Shown: positions 1-7,033 of the stretch, one piece after another
How positions within the stretch are numbered: the stretch's first letter is position 1
Layout of the letters: the number at the start of each line of letters is the position of its first letter
NCBI GenBank assembly: GCA_003557805.1
Contig: PWNY01000112.1
Coordinates: forward strand, 1-12,533
DNA length: 12,533 nt
Source: Bacteroidales bacterium
GTDB taxonomy: Bacteria; Bacteroidota; Bacteroidia; Bacteroidales; UBA7960
Reading direction: 5' to 3'
The notes under the pieces: model-generated
The model's input: only the letters and a program-made list of their open reading frames with translations
The model's database searches: none
Told to the model about the DNA's origin: nothing
Program-made: the position numbers and the translations under genes

Positions 1-1246
1 AGGTGCCTTCCACCTGGATGTCCATATCGCTCCAATACATATTGGCAAAAAGCCGGTTTTTGAAATAATAAGTTGGGGTATTCGCTGTAAGGGTTATATC
101 TCCCATCAGCCGGTTTTGCTGACTTGATGCATGTTCAGCCTCATCGGTGACAATGGTATCATCTTCCAGAAAATAGGATGTCTTGGTAGCGTTGTCGGAT
201 GTTAAGCGTTTGTTGAGGTAGGTGATTTGCGAGGTAAGGTCGTAATGCTGCCCAACGCCCCAAAGATTGTTGGTGCTGAAAAGGTGTGTTTTGTTGAAAC
301 GGCTTCGGTAATCTTCAATCTGGCGTAAATTATCCTGAGAGGCACTTATATAATTCTGCAATCCATATCCCCTGCGGAATTGTGAGATGGGATTATCAAT
401 AGAAAACGCCCTTGTTTCACGTGCCAGCGCATCTCCGGTATTGTTGGATTTGTGGATATTTAAGGTCTGCTGGATCTCCTTAAACCGCATGGCTGCAAGC
501 TCCGATTTCCAGAGTAAGGGTTCAAAGCCTGCTCCTTGTCTCAGTGTGCCAACCCACCGGGATCTGGCGTCTTCCCTCAGGCGAATATTGATGGCAGGAT
601 CATCAGAAAAGGATAGTTCTTGCAGCGCCCTGATTGGCTGATGATTCTCCATTACCTCCACACTTGAAACGTCCTTCTGGTGAATGTTATTGGTGGCAAT
701 TCCGTAGCGCCCGCCCACCATTTCCCTGCCTTCTATGTAAAATCTGTTGATGGACCTACCTTGGTACTTAATCTGTCCGCTGGACTCTACAGTAATTCCA
801 GGCATTCGTTTAAGCACGTCTGCAAGGGTCTGATCTTCGATCTCAGCAAAATTATCTACATGATAAATGATGGTATCGCTCCTGTGTTCAATGGCCGGTG
901 CATTAAAAACAACCTCTTTCAACTCAGTTGCCTGTAGAGACAGTTGTATGTTGTATTCTGGTCTTTCTGGAAGCAGTGGAATGGTTTTCGGAGCATACCC
1001 CATCATGGCAAAATGCAACACATGGTTTTCGGGAAAAGAAGCAAGGGAAATCTCGAACTTTCCCTCTGTTGAGGTGTATGCATGCCGGATGATCCTGCTT
1101 TCTCCCGCCGGACGAACGCTTACAACAACTCCAGGGATCGGATTGTTTGTTTCCACATCAGTAACGATGCCTGACAGTTTGAGGCTTTGGCCATAGGTTG
1201 TCCATCCAAAAAATAAAAATATAATCAGGAGGCATCTTATTCGCAT
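1..1246 (-). CDS. TonB-plug outer-membrane beta-barrel protein with carboxypeptidase-regulatory domain (partial, C-terminus beyond left edge)
   Basis: I translated this frame from the minus strand. It starts at the ATG at 1246-1244 and stays open to base 1 (about 415 codons), so the end of the barrel lies outside the window. Residues 1-20 (MRIRCLLIIFLFFGWTTYGQ) form a Sec signal peptide. Residues about 21-105 fit a carboxypeptidase-D-regulatory-like beta-sandwich (LKLSGIVTDVETNNPIPGVVV, then a GKFEI strand). A plug-like segment follows (DTIIYHVDNF, LADVLKRMPGITV, INRFYIEGREM, VSSVEVMENHQPI). The rest has alternating aromatic and polar strands typical of an outer-membrane barrel. Family members of this size are usually 800-950 aa. 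The start lies 8 nt after the GLPGLI stop, so the two are almost certainly co-transcribed. Bacteroidota genomes often carry this pair; transport or assembly at the outer membrane is inferred, and the substrate is unknown. Confidence 0.85.
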   Translation of the reverse strand, partial: MRIRCLLIIFLFFGWTTYGQSLKLSGIVTDVETNNPIPGVVVSVRPAGESRIIRHAYTSTEGKFEISLASFPENHVLHFAMMGYAPKTIPLLPERPEYNIQLSLQATELKEVVFNAPAIEHRSDTIIYHVDNFAEIEDQTLADVLKRMPGITVESSGQIKYQGRSINRFYIEGREMVGGRYGIATNNIHQKDVSSVEVMENHQPIRALQELSFSDDPAINIRLREDARSRWVGTLRQGAGFEPLLWKSELAAMRFKEIQQTLNIHKSNNTGDALARETRAFSIDNPISQFRRGYGLQNYISASQDNLRQIEDYRSRFNKTHLFSTNNLWGVGQHYDLTSQITYLNKRLTSDNATKTSYFLEDDTIVTDEAEHASSQQNRLMGDITLTANTPTYYFKNRLFANMYWSDMDIQVEGT

Positions 1247-1254
1247 ATAGTTTA

Positions 1255-2127
1255 TCACCAATAATCGCGTTCTAAAAAGTCCCGTTGCTGTCGGCGGGAT
1301 GTTGAGACATCAAAAAGGTCATGCCCCAATTCGGCATTTGTAATATCAGCCAAGTTGTGTATATACCTGAAGCAACCGCGGAGAAAAGCGATCCGGGTAG
1401 TCTCTTCATGCTTTCCAAACAACCCGGAATCTATAACAACCGGTGAAAAAACAATGGGATCGTCCTTAACATTTTCTATACCAACAATGGTAAAGTGGAA
1501 ATGCTTTTTTAAATCGTGGGCTTCCATAATCAAACCAGGCAAGCCACTGAATTTCCATGGGCCATCGCTGATGGGGATGTCAGGTGCAAACCAGGCTGTC
1601 CAGCGCCGACCCCTGAAATCGCTCACGGCCATCTGGCAAGTATAATCCAGGATGGTTTTTGTGCTATCGGTGATATTCCAGTTTTGAGAATGTAGTTCGT
1701 CCGTGTAGATATAGTAAGACCCGCCGATGGCATCTGTTATAGTCATTTCCCCTTCAGGATGGTTTTTGTAAACCATTGCACCCATGCGCCTGTAGTAAGG
1801 TGGGTTTAGTCGCTCCCCTCTAGCCATTTGCTCGCGTAGAACTCTGTTGAGACTTTCTCTGAAAACTTCCCTTCCATCCGGCGTAGCACGCAATGAATCC
1901 GATTGAAAAGTATAGTAGCTATAACTTTTGGAAATATTTTGCCCTACCTGTAAGATAATCAGGTCCTCCCTGGTGTCATTTAAGGTTAATGTGTCAAACT
2001 CCCAGGTATAGTCATAATAGAATCTGTGTTGTGCTTGATCCAGCGTCTCCTGAGAGAATGCAATTGGGCTGGTTATTAGAATAGCAACAGCAATTGCCAG
2101 TGCTGTAGAATAAAAATCAGACTTCAT
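1255..2127 (-). CDS. GLPGLI family protein
   Basis: This is a secreted protein of the GLPGLI family (TIGR01200-type), defined by a conserved GLPGLI motif of unknown biochemical role. The motif is present as WKFSGLPGLIMEAHD, with GLPGLI at 1528-1545 (residues 195-200). I chose the ATG at 2127 because it opens a good signal peptide (MKSDFYSTALAIAVAILITS, cleavage near AFSQ) and has a GAGGA element about 10 nt upstream. An in-frame ATG at 2214 would add 29 charged residues in front of the signal, which is less likely. The mature protein is about 265 aa, normal for the family, with the usual pattern of a tyrosine-rich N-terminal half, a central WF-P-DIPISDGPW region and the motif. The downstream partner is the outer-membrane barrel gene (8 nt gap). 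Involvement in envelope or secretion functions is inference; the fold and activity are not known to me. Confidence 0.9.
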   Translation of the reverse strand: MKSDFYSTALAIAVAILITSPIAFSQETLDQAQHRFYYDYTWEFDTLTLNDTREDLIILQVGQNISKSYSYYTFQSDSLRATPDGREVFRESLNRVLREQMARGERLNPPYYRRMGAMVYKNHPEGEMTITDAIGGSYYIYTDELHSQNWNITDSTKTILDYTCQMAVSDFRGRRWTAWFAPDIPISDGPWKFSGLPGLIMEAHDLKKHFHFTIVGIENVKDDPIVFSPVVIDSGLFGKHEETTRIAFLRGCFRYIHNLADITNAELGHDLFDVSTSRRQQRDFLERDYW

Positions 2128-2219
2128 TACACGGTTCCTCAACCAACCATATCTGTCATGGACCTGGTCGGGGTAGTCATTGAGGATATTTTGGAGGATC
2201 TGACGCTCGGTCATTGGAA

Positions 2220-2235
2220 GGATAATTAATTATCC
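2220..2235. promoter_or_regulatory. 16-bp perfect palindrome upstream of the GLPGLI gene
   Basis: GGATAATTAATTATCC is an uninterrupted perfect palindrome. It lies 93 bp upstream of the preferred GLPGLI start (2127) and only 5 bp upstream of the alternative ATG at 2214. Its position fits an operator for a dimeric regulator or a promoter-proximal site. An AT-rich core can arise by chance, so no regulator is assigned. Confidence 0.35.
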
Positions 2236-2372
2236 GACTAATCTATTAAATAATCTGATTCAATGCAATTATTTGTTCAATGACCTTGTATCAATATCCG
2301 ACTTGATGTATTTCTGAAGGGTGGTGATTTTTTTGTAGTAGGCTATTTTCATCACCTGTCACCCCAAACCCG

Positions 2373-2392
2373 GTGCGCAAGATCGTGCGCAC
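2373..2392. repeat. GC-rich inverted repeat (GTGCGCA / TGCGCAC)
   Basis: There are two perfect 7-bp arms (2373-2379 and 2386-2392) around a 6-nt loop, standing out from an AT-rich surrounding. No clean T-run follows on either strand, so this is not a typical intrinsic terminator. An operator or RNA hairpin is possible. Confidence 0.35.
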
Positions 2393-2693
2393 AATCACCT
2401 TATTTTGATCGATTCTAAACGGACCGACCTGGAATGTATAATGTTAATTCTTAGGTATTACAGGAGAATATCTTTTTTTCGCATTTATACGTAATAAACT
2501 TACTAGATTTCTCCCTATTTCCTGCCTTCACATTCAAGCTTGAATTAACAGAAAGAACAAGGAAAAGACAAAATGAGATAAACTTCCAATAGAGATATAC
2601 TGCTATCTATATTGCCGGATAAAATACAGCTCCACCGGAATCTGAATAGACCCAATGGAGTTGAATAAGTCAGGGGTTAATTACAGTCAATTA

Positions 2694-2708
2694 TACCTTC
2701 TGAAGGTA
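2694..2708. repeat. 15-base dyad TACCTTC-T-GAAGGTA
   Basis: There are perfect 7-bp arms around a single central base in the intergenic region, about 235-285 bp upstream of the regulator gene. The symmetry suits a dimeric DNA-binding protein. It does not match any operator I can name. Confidence 0.3.
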
Positions 2709-2940
2709 AGTTGTAAGCTTAAAGAAGATTGTTTCCAAACAGGAAGATTGTCAGGCGGTTATTTTTTAGAAGGCTGGTAGTTAGGTGCTTAGAACCTTAA
2801 TGGAAAGGGTAATCCAATGGTAATGTGAGGCATTATATGGCTTTATAATGATGTCAGAAATATCAATATACCTGTTGTTTAACATCATTATTCTCTGCCT
2901 TAAAGCCCTGCAAAAACATAATTATTCGTATACTTGTTTA

Positions 2941-2948
2941 TATCTTTG
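2941..2948 (+). promoter_or_regulatory. Bacteroidota-type -7 element (TAnnTTTG) for the regulator gene
   Basis: TATCTTTG matches the Bacteroidota -7 consensus TAnnTTTG and lies 30 bp before the GTG at 2979, giving a short leader. I found no convincing TTTG/TTG -33 element at the usual distance. The element sits inside the extended open frame that begins at the ATG at 2934, which is part of the reason for rejecting that ATG as the start. Confidence 0.45.
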
Positions 2949-2978
2949 AATATTAGAAAAATAACATTGCTGCGACCG

Positions 2979-3542
2979 GTGAGGATCTTTATAAAAAACA
3001 TGGTTTGCCCACGTTGCATTCAAGCTGTTCAACAAGCAGCTGAATTCTGCGGAATAGAAATTTGCAAGATCGATCTGGGTGAAGTTGAAACTAAAGAAAA
3101 GGATATAAACACAGAGCAGCTGGAAAAATTTGACAATGTACTTACAAATTTAGGTTTTGAACGCTATGATGATAATAAAACAAGGCTTGTTGAAGGTGTA
3201 AAAGCCCAGATAATTAAAAATATACATCACTCAGATAAAGCTTTGAAAATTAATTGGTCAACCATGATAGCAGATACCTTCAACTATGAATATAACTATA
3301 TCAGTAATCTGTTCTCAACATTTGAGGGCATGACAATAGAGCAATATATCATACAACAAAAAATTGAAAAAATTAAAGAACTATTGCTTTACCAGGAACT
3401 TTCTATTTCAGAAATTGCTTTCCGCCTGGGATATAGCAGCCCCTCCTACCTGTCAAATCAATTCAAAAAATATACCGGAATGACTCCGGGGCAATTCAGC
3501 AAGCTATTAAGGAACAACCGCAATCCAATAGATAACCTGTAA
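2979..3542 (+). CDS. AraC-family regulator with N-terminal HMA-like CxxC segment
   Basis: This small regulator (187 aa from the GTG) probably links metal binding to transcription. The N-terminus VRIFIKNMVCPRC looks like the first strand and metal loop of a heavy-metal-associated (HMA, ferredoxin-like) domain, with Cys10 and Cys13 as CxxC. The segment to about residue 75 has the size and strand pattern expected of such a fold. Residues about 80-175 form an AraC/XylS DNA-binding domain, with a second helix-turn-helix from about residue 141 (LSISEIAFRLGY...LSNQFKKYTGMTP). I chose GTG at 2979 because related proteins start a few residues before the MVC-x-x-C motif and because a -7 promoter element lies between 2934 and 2979; ATG at 3000 is less likely, as it would remove the first strand. 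The HMA protein and CopB-like ATPase genes follow on the same strand, so control of that locus is the natural inference. The effector metal is not established. Confidence 0.85.
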   Translation: MRIFIKNMVCPRCIQAVQQAAEFCGIEICKIDLGEVETKEKDINTEQLEKFDNVLTNLGFERYDDNKTRLVEGVKAQIIKNIHHSDKALKINWSTMIADTFNYEYNYISNLFSTFEGMTIEQYIIQQKIEKIKELLLYQELSISEIAFRLGYSSPSYLSNQFKKYTGMTPGQFSKLLRNNRNPIDNL

Positions 3543-3594
3543 ATTTTACAACTCTTTCCAGCTTAATTGTAAGGGAAAAGCTCTTAGCTGGGCG

Positions 3595-3602
3595 TACTTT
3601 TG
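3595..3602 (+). promoter_or_regulatory. -7 promoter element (TACTTTTG) inside a GTAC-TTTT-GTAC dyad
   Basis: TACTTTTG matches TAnnTTTG and lies 42 bp before the HMA gene start. It is embedded in a short dyad GTAC-TTTT-GTAC (3594-3605). A TTG at 3567-3569 is the nearest -33-like element, but its spacing (25 nt) is longer than usual. The overlap of dyad and promoter would suit a regulator that acts on this promoter. A longer imperfect inverted repeat (CAGCTTAATT at 3559-3568, AATTAACTG at 3610-3618) surrounds it. Confidence 0.45.
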
Positions 3603-3644
3603 TACCAGTAATTAACTGATTTATTAACCCAAATTTTCCCAGTT

Positions 3645-4022
3645 ATGAAAACTATTCTTTTTTTAGCAACATTTTTCATCTCATTGCTGGCATTCGGCCA
3701 CCACCACAAAACTGAAATCAAAGTATATGGTGCATGTGGCATGTGCGAAACACGAATTGAAAATGCAGCAAAAAGCGTTACAGGTGTAACCTCGGCTGAC
3801 TGGAACCTCGAAACCAACTTGCTCACCCTTGAGTACGATTCTGAAAAGGTAAACCTGGATGATGTACATAAAAAAGTAGCAGATGCAGGACACGATACCG
3901 ACAAGGTAGATGCCAGTGATGAGGTGTACAATGAGCTTCCGGCTTGCTGCCATTACGAGCGTCCTGACAGAGAGAAAAAGAGGCAGACCGACAATAGCGG
4001 CGAAAGCTGCTGCAGCAGATAG
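3645..4022 (+). CDS. Secreted heavy-metal-associated (HMA) domain protein
   Basis: This is a 125-aa periplasmic or surface metal-binding protein. Residues 1-18 form a signal peptide (MKTILFLATFFISLLAFG), followed directly by HHH (19-21). An HMA domain follows at about 24-92, with the metal loop GACGMCETRIE (Cys31 and Cys34, CxxC) and strand/helix order like MerP or CopZ. The tail holds two Cys pairs, C101-C102 in LPACCHYE and C122-C123 in the last residues, separated by a highly charged linker. The LPACC ending of the domain is familiar from Bacteroidota HMA proteins next to copper ATPases; the extra CC at the extreme C-terminus is notable. Likely role: binding copper (or a similar soft metal) outside the cytoplasm and buffering it or passing it to an exporter or importer. 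It has its own promoter candidate and lies 102 bp after the regulator and 145 bp before the ATPase remnant. Confidence 0.85.
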   Translation: MKTILFLATFFISLLAFGHHHKTEIKVYGACGMCETRIENAAKSVTGVTSADWNLETNLLTLEYDSEKVNLDDVHKKVADAGHDTDKVDASDEVYNELPACCHYERPDREKKRQTDNSGESCCSR

Positions 4023-4167
4023 CTTTTGAAAAACACAACTATTGCATAGGTAAAACCTGTGTAAGGAGAATTTTCTTTCAGTTGTATTCCTGTTACGCTT
4101 TTTGCGGGAAATACGCACGACCGTTGTGGTAAAACAAGCTTTTAGACCATCCTAATTTTTATTTGGA

Positions 4168-6164
4168 ATGAAAAACCACGACCAACATCAAAATCATGAA
4201 AAAGAACATGATCATCATGACCACCATGCACATATGATAAAGGATTTCCGGATCCGGTTCTGGATATCCCTGGTATTGAGTGTGCCAATAATGGCATTGG
4301 CACCTATGATACAGGAATTGCTTGGATTTGAGCTACGTTTTGAAGGGGACCGGTTTGTGCAGTTTTTCGTGTCATCGATAGTGTTTTTCTACGGAGGTTG
4401 GCCTTTTTTCAAAGGGCTGAAGGATGAGATCAAAGATAAGGCTCCGGGTATGATGACACTGATATCACTGGCCATTACCGCAGCCTATGTATACAGTTCC
4501 GCAGTGGTTTTCGGACTGGATGGTAAAACATTCTTCTGGGAACTTGCCACATTGATTGCAATCATGCTACTGGGACACTGGATTGAGATGAAATCTGTGA
4601 TGGGTGCTTCTAATGCACTTGAAGAACTGGCAAAGCTTATGCCGTCAGAAGCTAACCGGATCACAGATAATGGTGACACCTAAACAGTTTCGGTTTCAGA
4701 TCTTAAAACTGATGATATTATAATTGTAAAACCTGGCGAAAAAGTACCGGCTGATGGTGAAATAAAGGAAGGCGAAACCAATATAAACGAAGCCATGGTC
4801 ACCGGTGAATCAAAACCGGTAACAAAAAAAGAGGGTGATGAGGTTATTGGTGGGTCAATAAATGACAACGGCACAATAAAGGTCATTGTAAAGCACACAG
4901 GAAAGGACTCTTACCTCTCCAGGGTTATTGGTATGGTTGAAGAAGCGCAAAAGGCGCGCTCCAAAACCCAGACCTTTGCCAACAAGGCTGCCGGTTGGTT
5001 GTTCTATATTGCTTTGGGCGGCGGGTTAACCACCCTTGCCACCTGGCTTTTTCTGGGCCGCGAATTTGAATTTGCACTTGAAAGAATGGTTACGGTAATG
5101 GTTATCTCATGCCCACACGCACTAGGGCTGGCAGTGCCATTGGTAGTAGCTATCTCTACCTCCGTTTCGGCAAAAAAAGGTTTGTTAATACGTAACCGTA
5201 CAGCCTTTGAAATTCCCGCAGGATCAGCACCATTATTTTCGATAAAACCGGCACCCTTACAAAAGGTGAATTTGGTGTAACCCGCTATCATTCAGTAAAC
5301 GATGATTTTTCTGATGATGAGATTCTGTCAATGGCGGCATCACTTGAGACACAATCAGAGCATCCCATTGCTTCCGGAATTGTAAACAGGGCAAAAGAGA
5401 AAGAACTTAGACCTAAAGAAGCCAAAGAGTTCAGCAATATGAAAGGAAAAGGAGTTAAAGCTAAGCTCGATGGTAAAGAAACAGTAGTTGCAAGTCCGGG
5501 GTTTTTGAAGGAAAAAGATATAAGGCAGCCGGAAAATGCTTTTAAGGATGAATCGGAAACTGTGGTTTTTGTTTTGGTGGAAGATAAACTAGCCGGTTTT
5601 ATTTCCCTGGCCGATCAGGTCAGGGAAGAGTCGCATGAAGCAATAAAAACACTTAAAAGTAAAAATATAAAAATCGTAATGGCAACCGGGGATAACGAGA
5701 AAGTGGCTAAATCCGTTGCAAAAACCCTGGAGCTGGATAACTATCATTCCCAGGTACTGCCTGAAGACAAACAAAATATTATCAAAAAGCTGCAGGAAGA
5801 GGGTGAGTTTGTAGCCATGACCGGTGACGGTGTAAATGATGCACCTGCACTGGCACAGGCTGATATAGGCATTGCTGTGGGTTCAGGTACCGATGTAGCT
5901 GCCGAAACAGCCGATATCATACTGGTCAATAGCAACCCCAAAGACATTGCCAGTTTAATATTATTTGGCAGCGCCACCCACCGCAAAATGATACAAAACC
6001 TGCTGTGGGCTGCCGGTTACAATGTTGTAGCAATTCCCCTGGCAGCGGGTGTGCTTATATCTGCGGGTATACTTCTCAGTCCCGCAGTGGGTGCTGCCCT
6101 TATGAGTCTGAGTACCATCATCGTTGCTATTAATTCGCAAATGCTGCGAAGGCAGGTGAGCTGA
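4168..6164 (+). pseudogene. copB: CopB-like P1B-type copper-transporting ATPase, broken by a nonsense codon and a frameshift
   Basis: When read through, this encodes a P1B heavy-metal ATPase of about 665 residues, the normal length for this subgroup. In order: a His-rich N-terminus (H-rich stretch 4-22); four membrane segments (about residues 30-150); an actuator domain with TGE (residues 212-214); a membrane segment pair carrying the CPH motif (Cys315-Pro316-His317, bases 5110-5118); the phosphorylation loop DKTGT (5241-5255); the nucleotide-binding SEHP motif (near 5355-5366); GDGVNDAP (5823-5846); and two terminal membrane helices. CPH and the His-rich tail point to the P1B-3 (CopB, copper) group. 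Two lesions break the frame: TAA at 4681-4683 (codon 172, where Gln CAA would fit) and loss of one base at about 5211-5217, just before DKTGT. The three resulting open pieces are 4168-4683, 4795-5280 and 5331-6164. No other damage is seen, which suggests very recent inactivation or sequence errors. Confidence 0.88.
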
Positions 6165-6216
6165 AAGGTCGTCTAGCAGTTCGGTAAATTCACTGTTCCC
6201 AGTAATTAAACTATTA

Positions 6217-6333
6217 ATGAAAAAATATATTTCCAAAGTTCAAAAAAATTATATGTTTTTTCCTGGAAAAACTCATACTGTAACTGTTGATGATATTCAT
6301 AACCGGCTTGAGGATATCCGTGGCACCCTTTAA
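6217..6333 (+). CDS. Short open frame (38 aa) downstream of copB, possibly a decayed gene start
   Basis: The ATG at 6217 opens 38 codons (begins MKKYISKVQKNYMFFPGK, ends RLEDIRGTL). No family is recognised and there is no clear ribosome binding site. After the stop, gene-like reading continues in another frame (TGG at 6321 through codons ending DSLARDIAP at 6371) and then in the third frame (NAIANTNEHLKTLVY, to about 6466). This looks like a small gene broken by frameshifts, but the stretch is too short to be sure, and chance open frames cannot be excluded. Confidence 0.25.
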   Translation: MKKYISKVQKNYMFFPGKTHTVTVDDIHNRLEDIRGTL

Positions 6334-6453
6334 ACTGGAAAACTGATTCCCTTGCCCGTGACATTGCCCCGTGAATGCTATTGCCAATACCAACGAGCAC
6401 CTTAAAACTTTGGTTTACTGCACTTTGATTTTTCTAAAGGTCTGTCTGCCTTA

Positions 6454-6472
6454 TAATCCTCTTTAAGGATTA
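6454..6472. repeat. Hairpin TAATCCT-CTTTA-AGGATTA
   Basis: A perfect 7-bp stem with a 5-nt loop, 290 bp after the ATPase remnant. No T-run follows within a few bases on the plus strand, so as an intrinsic terminator it would be weak. It could still mark the 3' end of the metal-locus transcript. Confidence 0.3.
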
Positions 6473-6763
6473 GCCTTGACCTTTTGGGTATAGATAACTG
6501 TAAGCCCTTCTTTATACACTAAAAGAGGATTTGCGTTATTGATCCTGCAGGCAGCGAAAAAATACATGATGGCTGTTAGTTGGAAACCACCATGAAGTTT
6601 GGTATATGGTTCTTGCCGTGGATATTTTGTTAATATCTTGCTACCTGTTCCGGGAATGTTATGTTAGGTCTGCGTAGCAGAAATTCACAAATACTCATAT
6701 CCCGTAATATTTTGTATATTGCTTGTTTGATTATATATTTATAACCTTAATTGTGTCCTAATT

Positions 6764-6783
6764 GCAGAAATTATTGTTTCTGC
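6764..6783. repeat. Hairpin GCAGAAA-TTATTG-TTTCTGC
   Basis: A perfect 7-bp inverted repeat with a 6-nt loop, about 250 bp upstream of the GH51 start. The left arm plus two bases (GCAGAAATT) recurs as a direct copy near 6676-6684. It could be an operator or RNA structure in the GH51 upstream region; no function is assigned. Confidence 0.3.
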
Positions 6784-7033
6784 CTAAACTGTTTAATATA
6801 GCAGATATACCTGAAACCGGTAAGAACTGCCTGTATACACAGAAGGGGATTATCGATGACCTGTTAAAGGATAGAGGAGAACCTGCAAAATAGATGCAGG
6901 CATGTAGAAAAGCTTATATAAAAAAGAATAAAATAGAGTTGTGCAATACTAACCCAAGGCCTTAATATAAGAAACACTTTTTTTAAAATCCTCCCTTAAA
7001 ATCCAGGGCTTTATTAACAAAACATTTAAATCC

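Larger units (their letters stand above)
2128..2978. other. Non-coding divergent region between GLPGLI (-) and the AraC-like regulator (+)
   Basis: This stretch of about 850 bases is AT-rich and has no convincing gene. It holds the upstream regions of two divergent transcription units. Visible structure: a 16-bp perfect palindrome at 2220-2235, a 7-bp stem at 2373-2392, a 15-base dyad at 2694-2708, a weak TGTTT/AAACA dyad near 2729-2740, and a TAnnTTTG promoter element at 2941-2948. Two short open stretches on the minus strand near 2290-2440 have no good start. I saw no TAnnTTTG element on the minus strand upstream of the GLPGLI gene. Confidence 0.6.
6165..7033. other. Intergenic region between copB remnant and GH51 gene
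   Basis: About 870 bases without a convincing gene. It contains a 38-codon open frame right after the ATPase (6217-6333) whose coding-like character seems to continue in shifted frames to about 6466, a 7-bp stem hairpin at 6454-6472, a second 7-bp hairpin at 6764-6783, and an open stretch 6762-6893 with only a TTG start. The leader of the GH51 gene (6960-7033) is AT-rich with no clear Shine-Dalgarno sequence. I did not find a full TAnnTTTG promoter element for GH51. Confidence 0.55.

Noticed and set aside
387..1196. Three plus-strand open frames (84-109 codons) across the left region
   Set aside because: They lie opposite the continuous minus-strand outer-membrane protein frame, which has a clear signal peptide and domain motifs. 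They are antisense shadows.
2128..2214. ATG at 2214 as the GLPGLI start
   Set aside because: It would put 29 charged residues before a good signal peptide; the ATG at 2127 gives a normal secreted protein.
2260..2360. 27-codon minus-strand frame MKIAYYKKITTLQKYIKSD...
   Set aside because: Too short, with no recognisable family and no clear ribosome binding site; it overlaps another equally open frame, so there is no basis for choosing either.
2934..2978. Upstream ATG extending the regulator by 15 residues
   Set aside because: A TAnnTTTG promoter element (2941-2948) lies inside the extension, and the HMA-like strand starts naturally at the GTG at 2979.
4795..5280. Second ATPase piece as a separate gene starting at ATG 4795
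   Set aside because: It starts inside the TGE motif region (MVTGES) with no ribosome binding site, and is clearly the in-frame continuation of the interrupted ATPase.
6762..6893. 43-codon open stretch (LQKLLFLPKLFNIADIPETG..., ending before TAG at 6891)
   Set aside because: Only a TTG start, no family recognised and a hairpin overlapping its beginning. It looks somewhat coding-like but cannot be supported as a gene.
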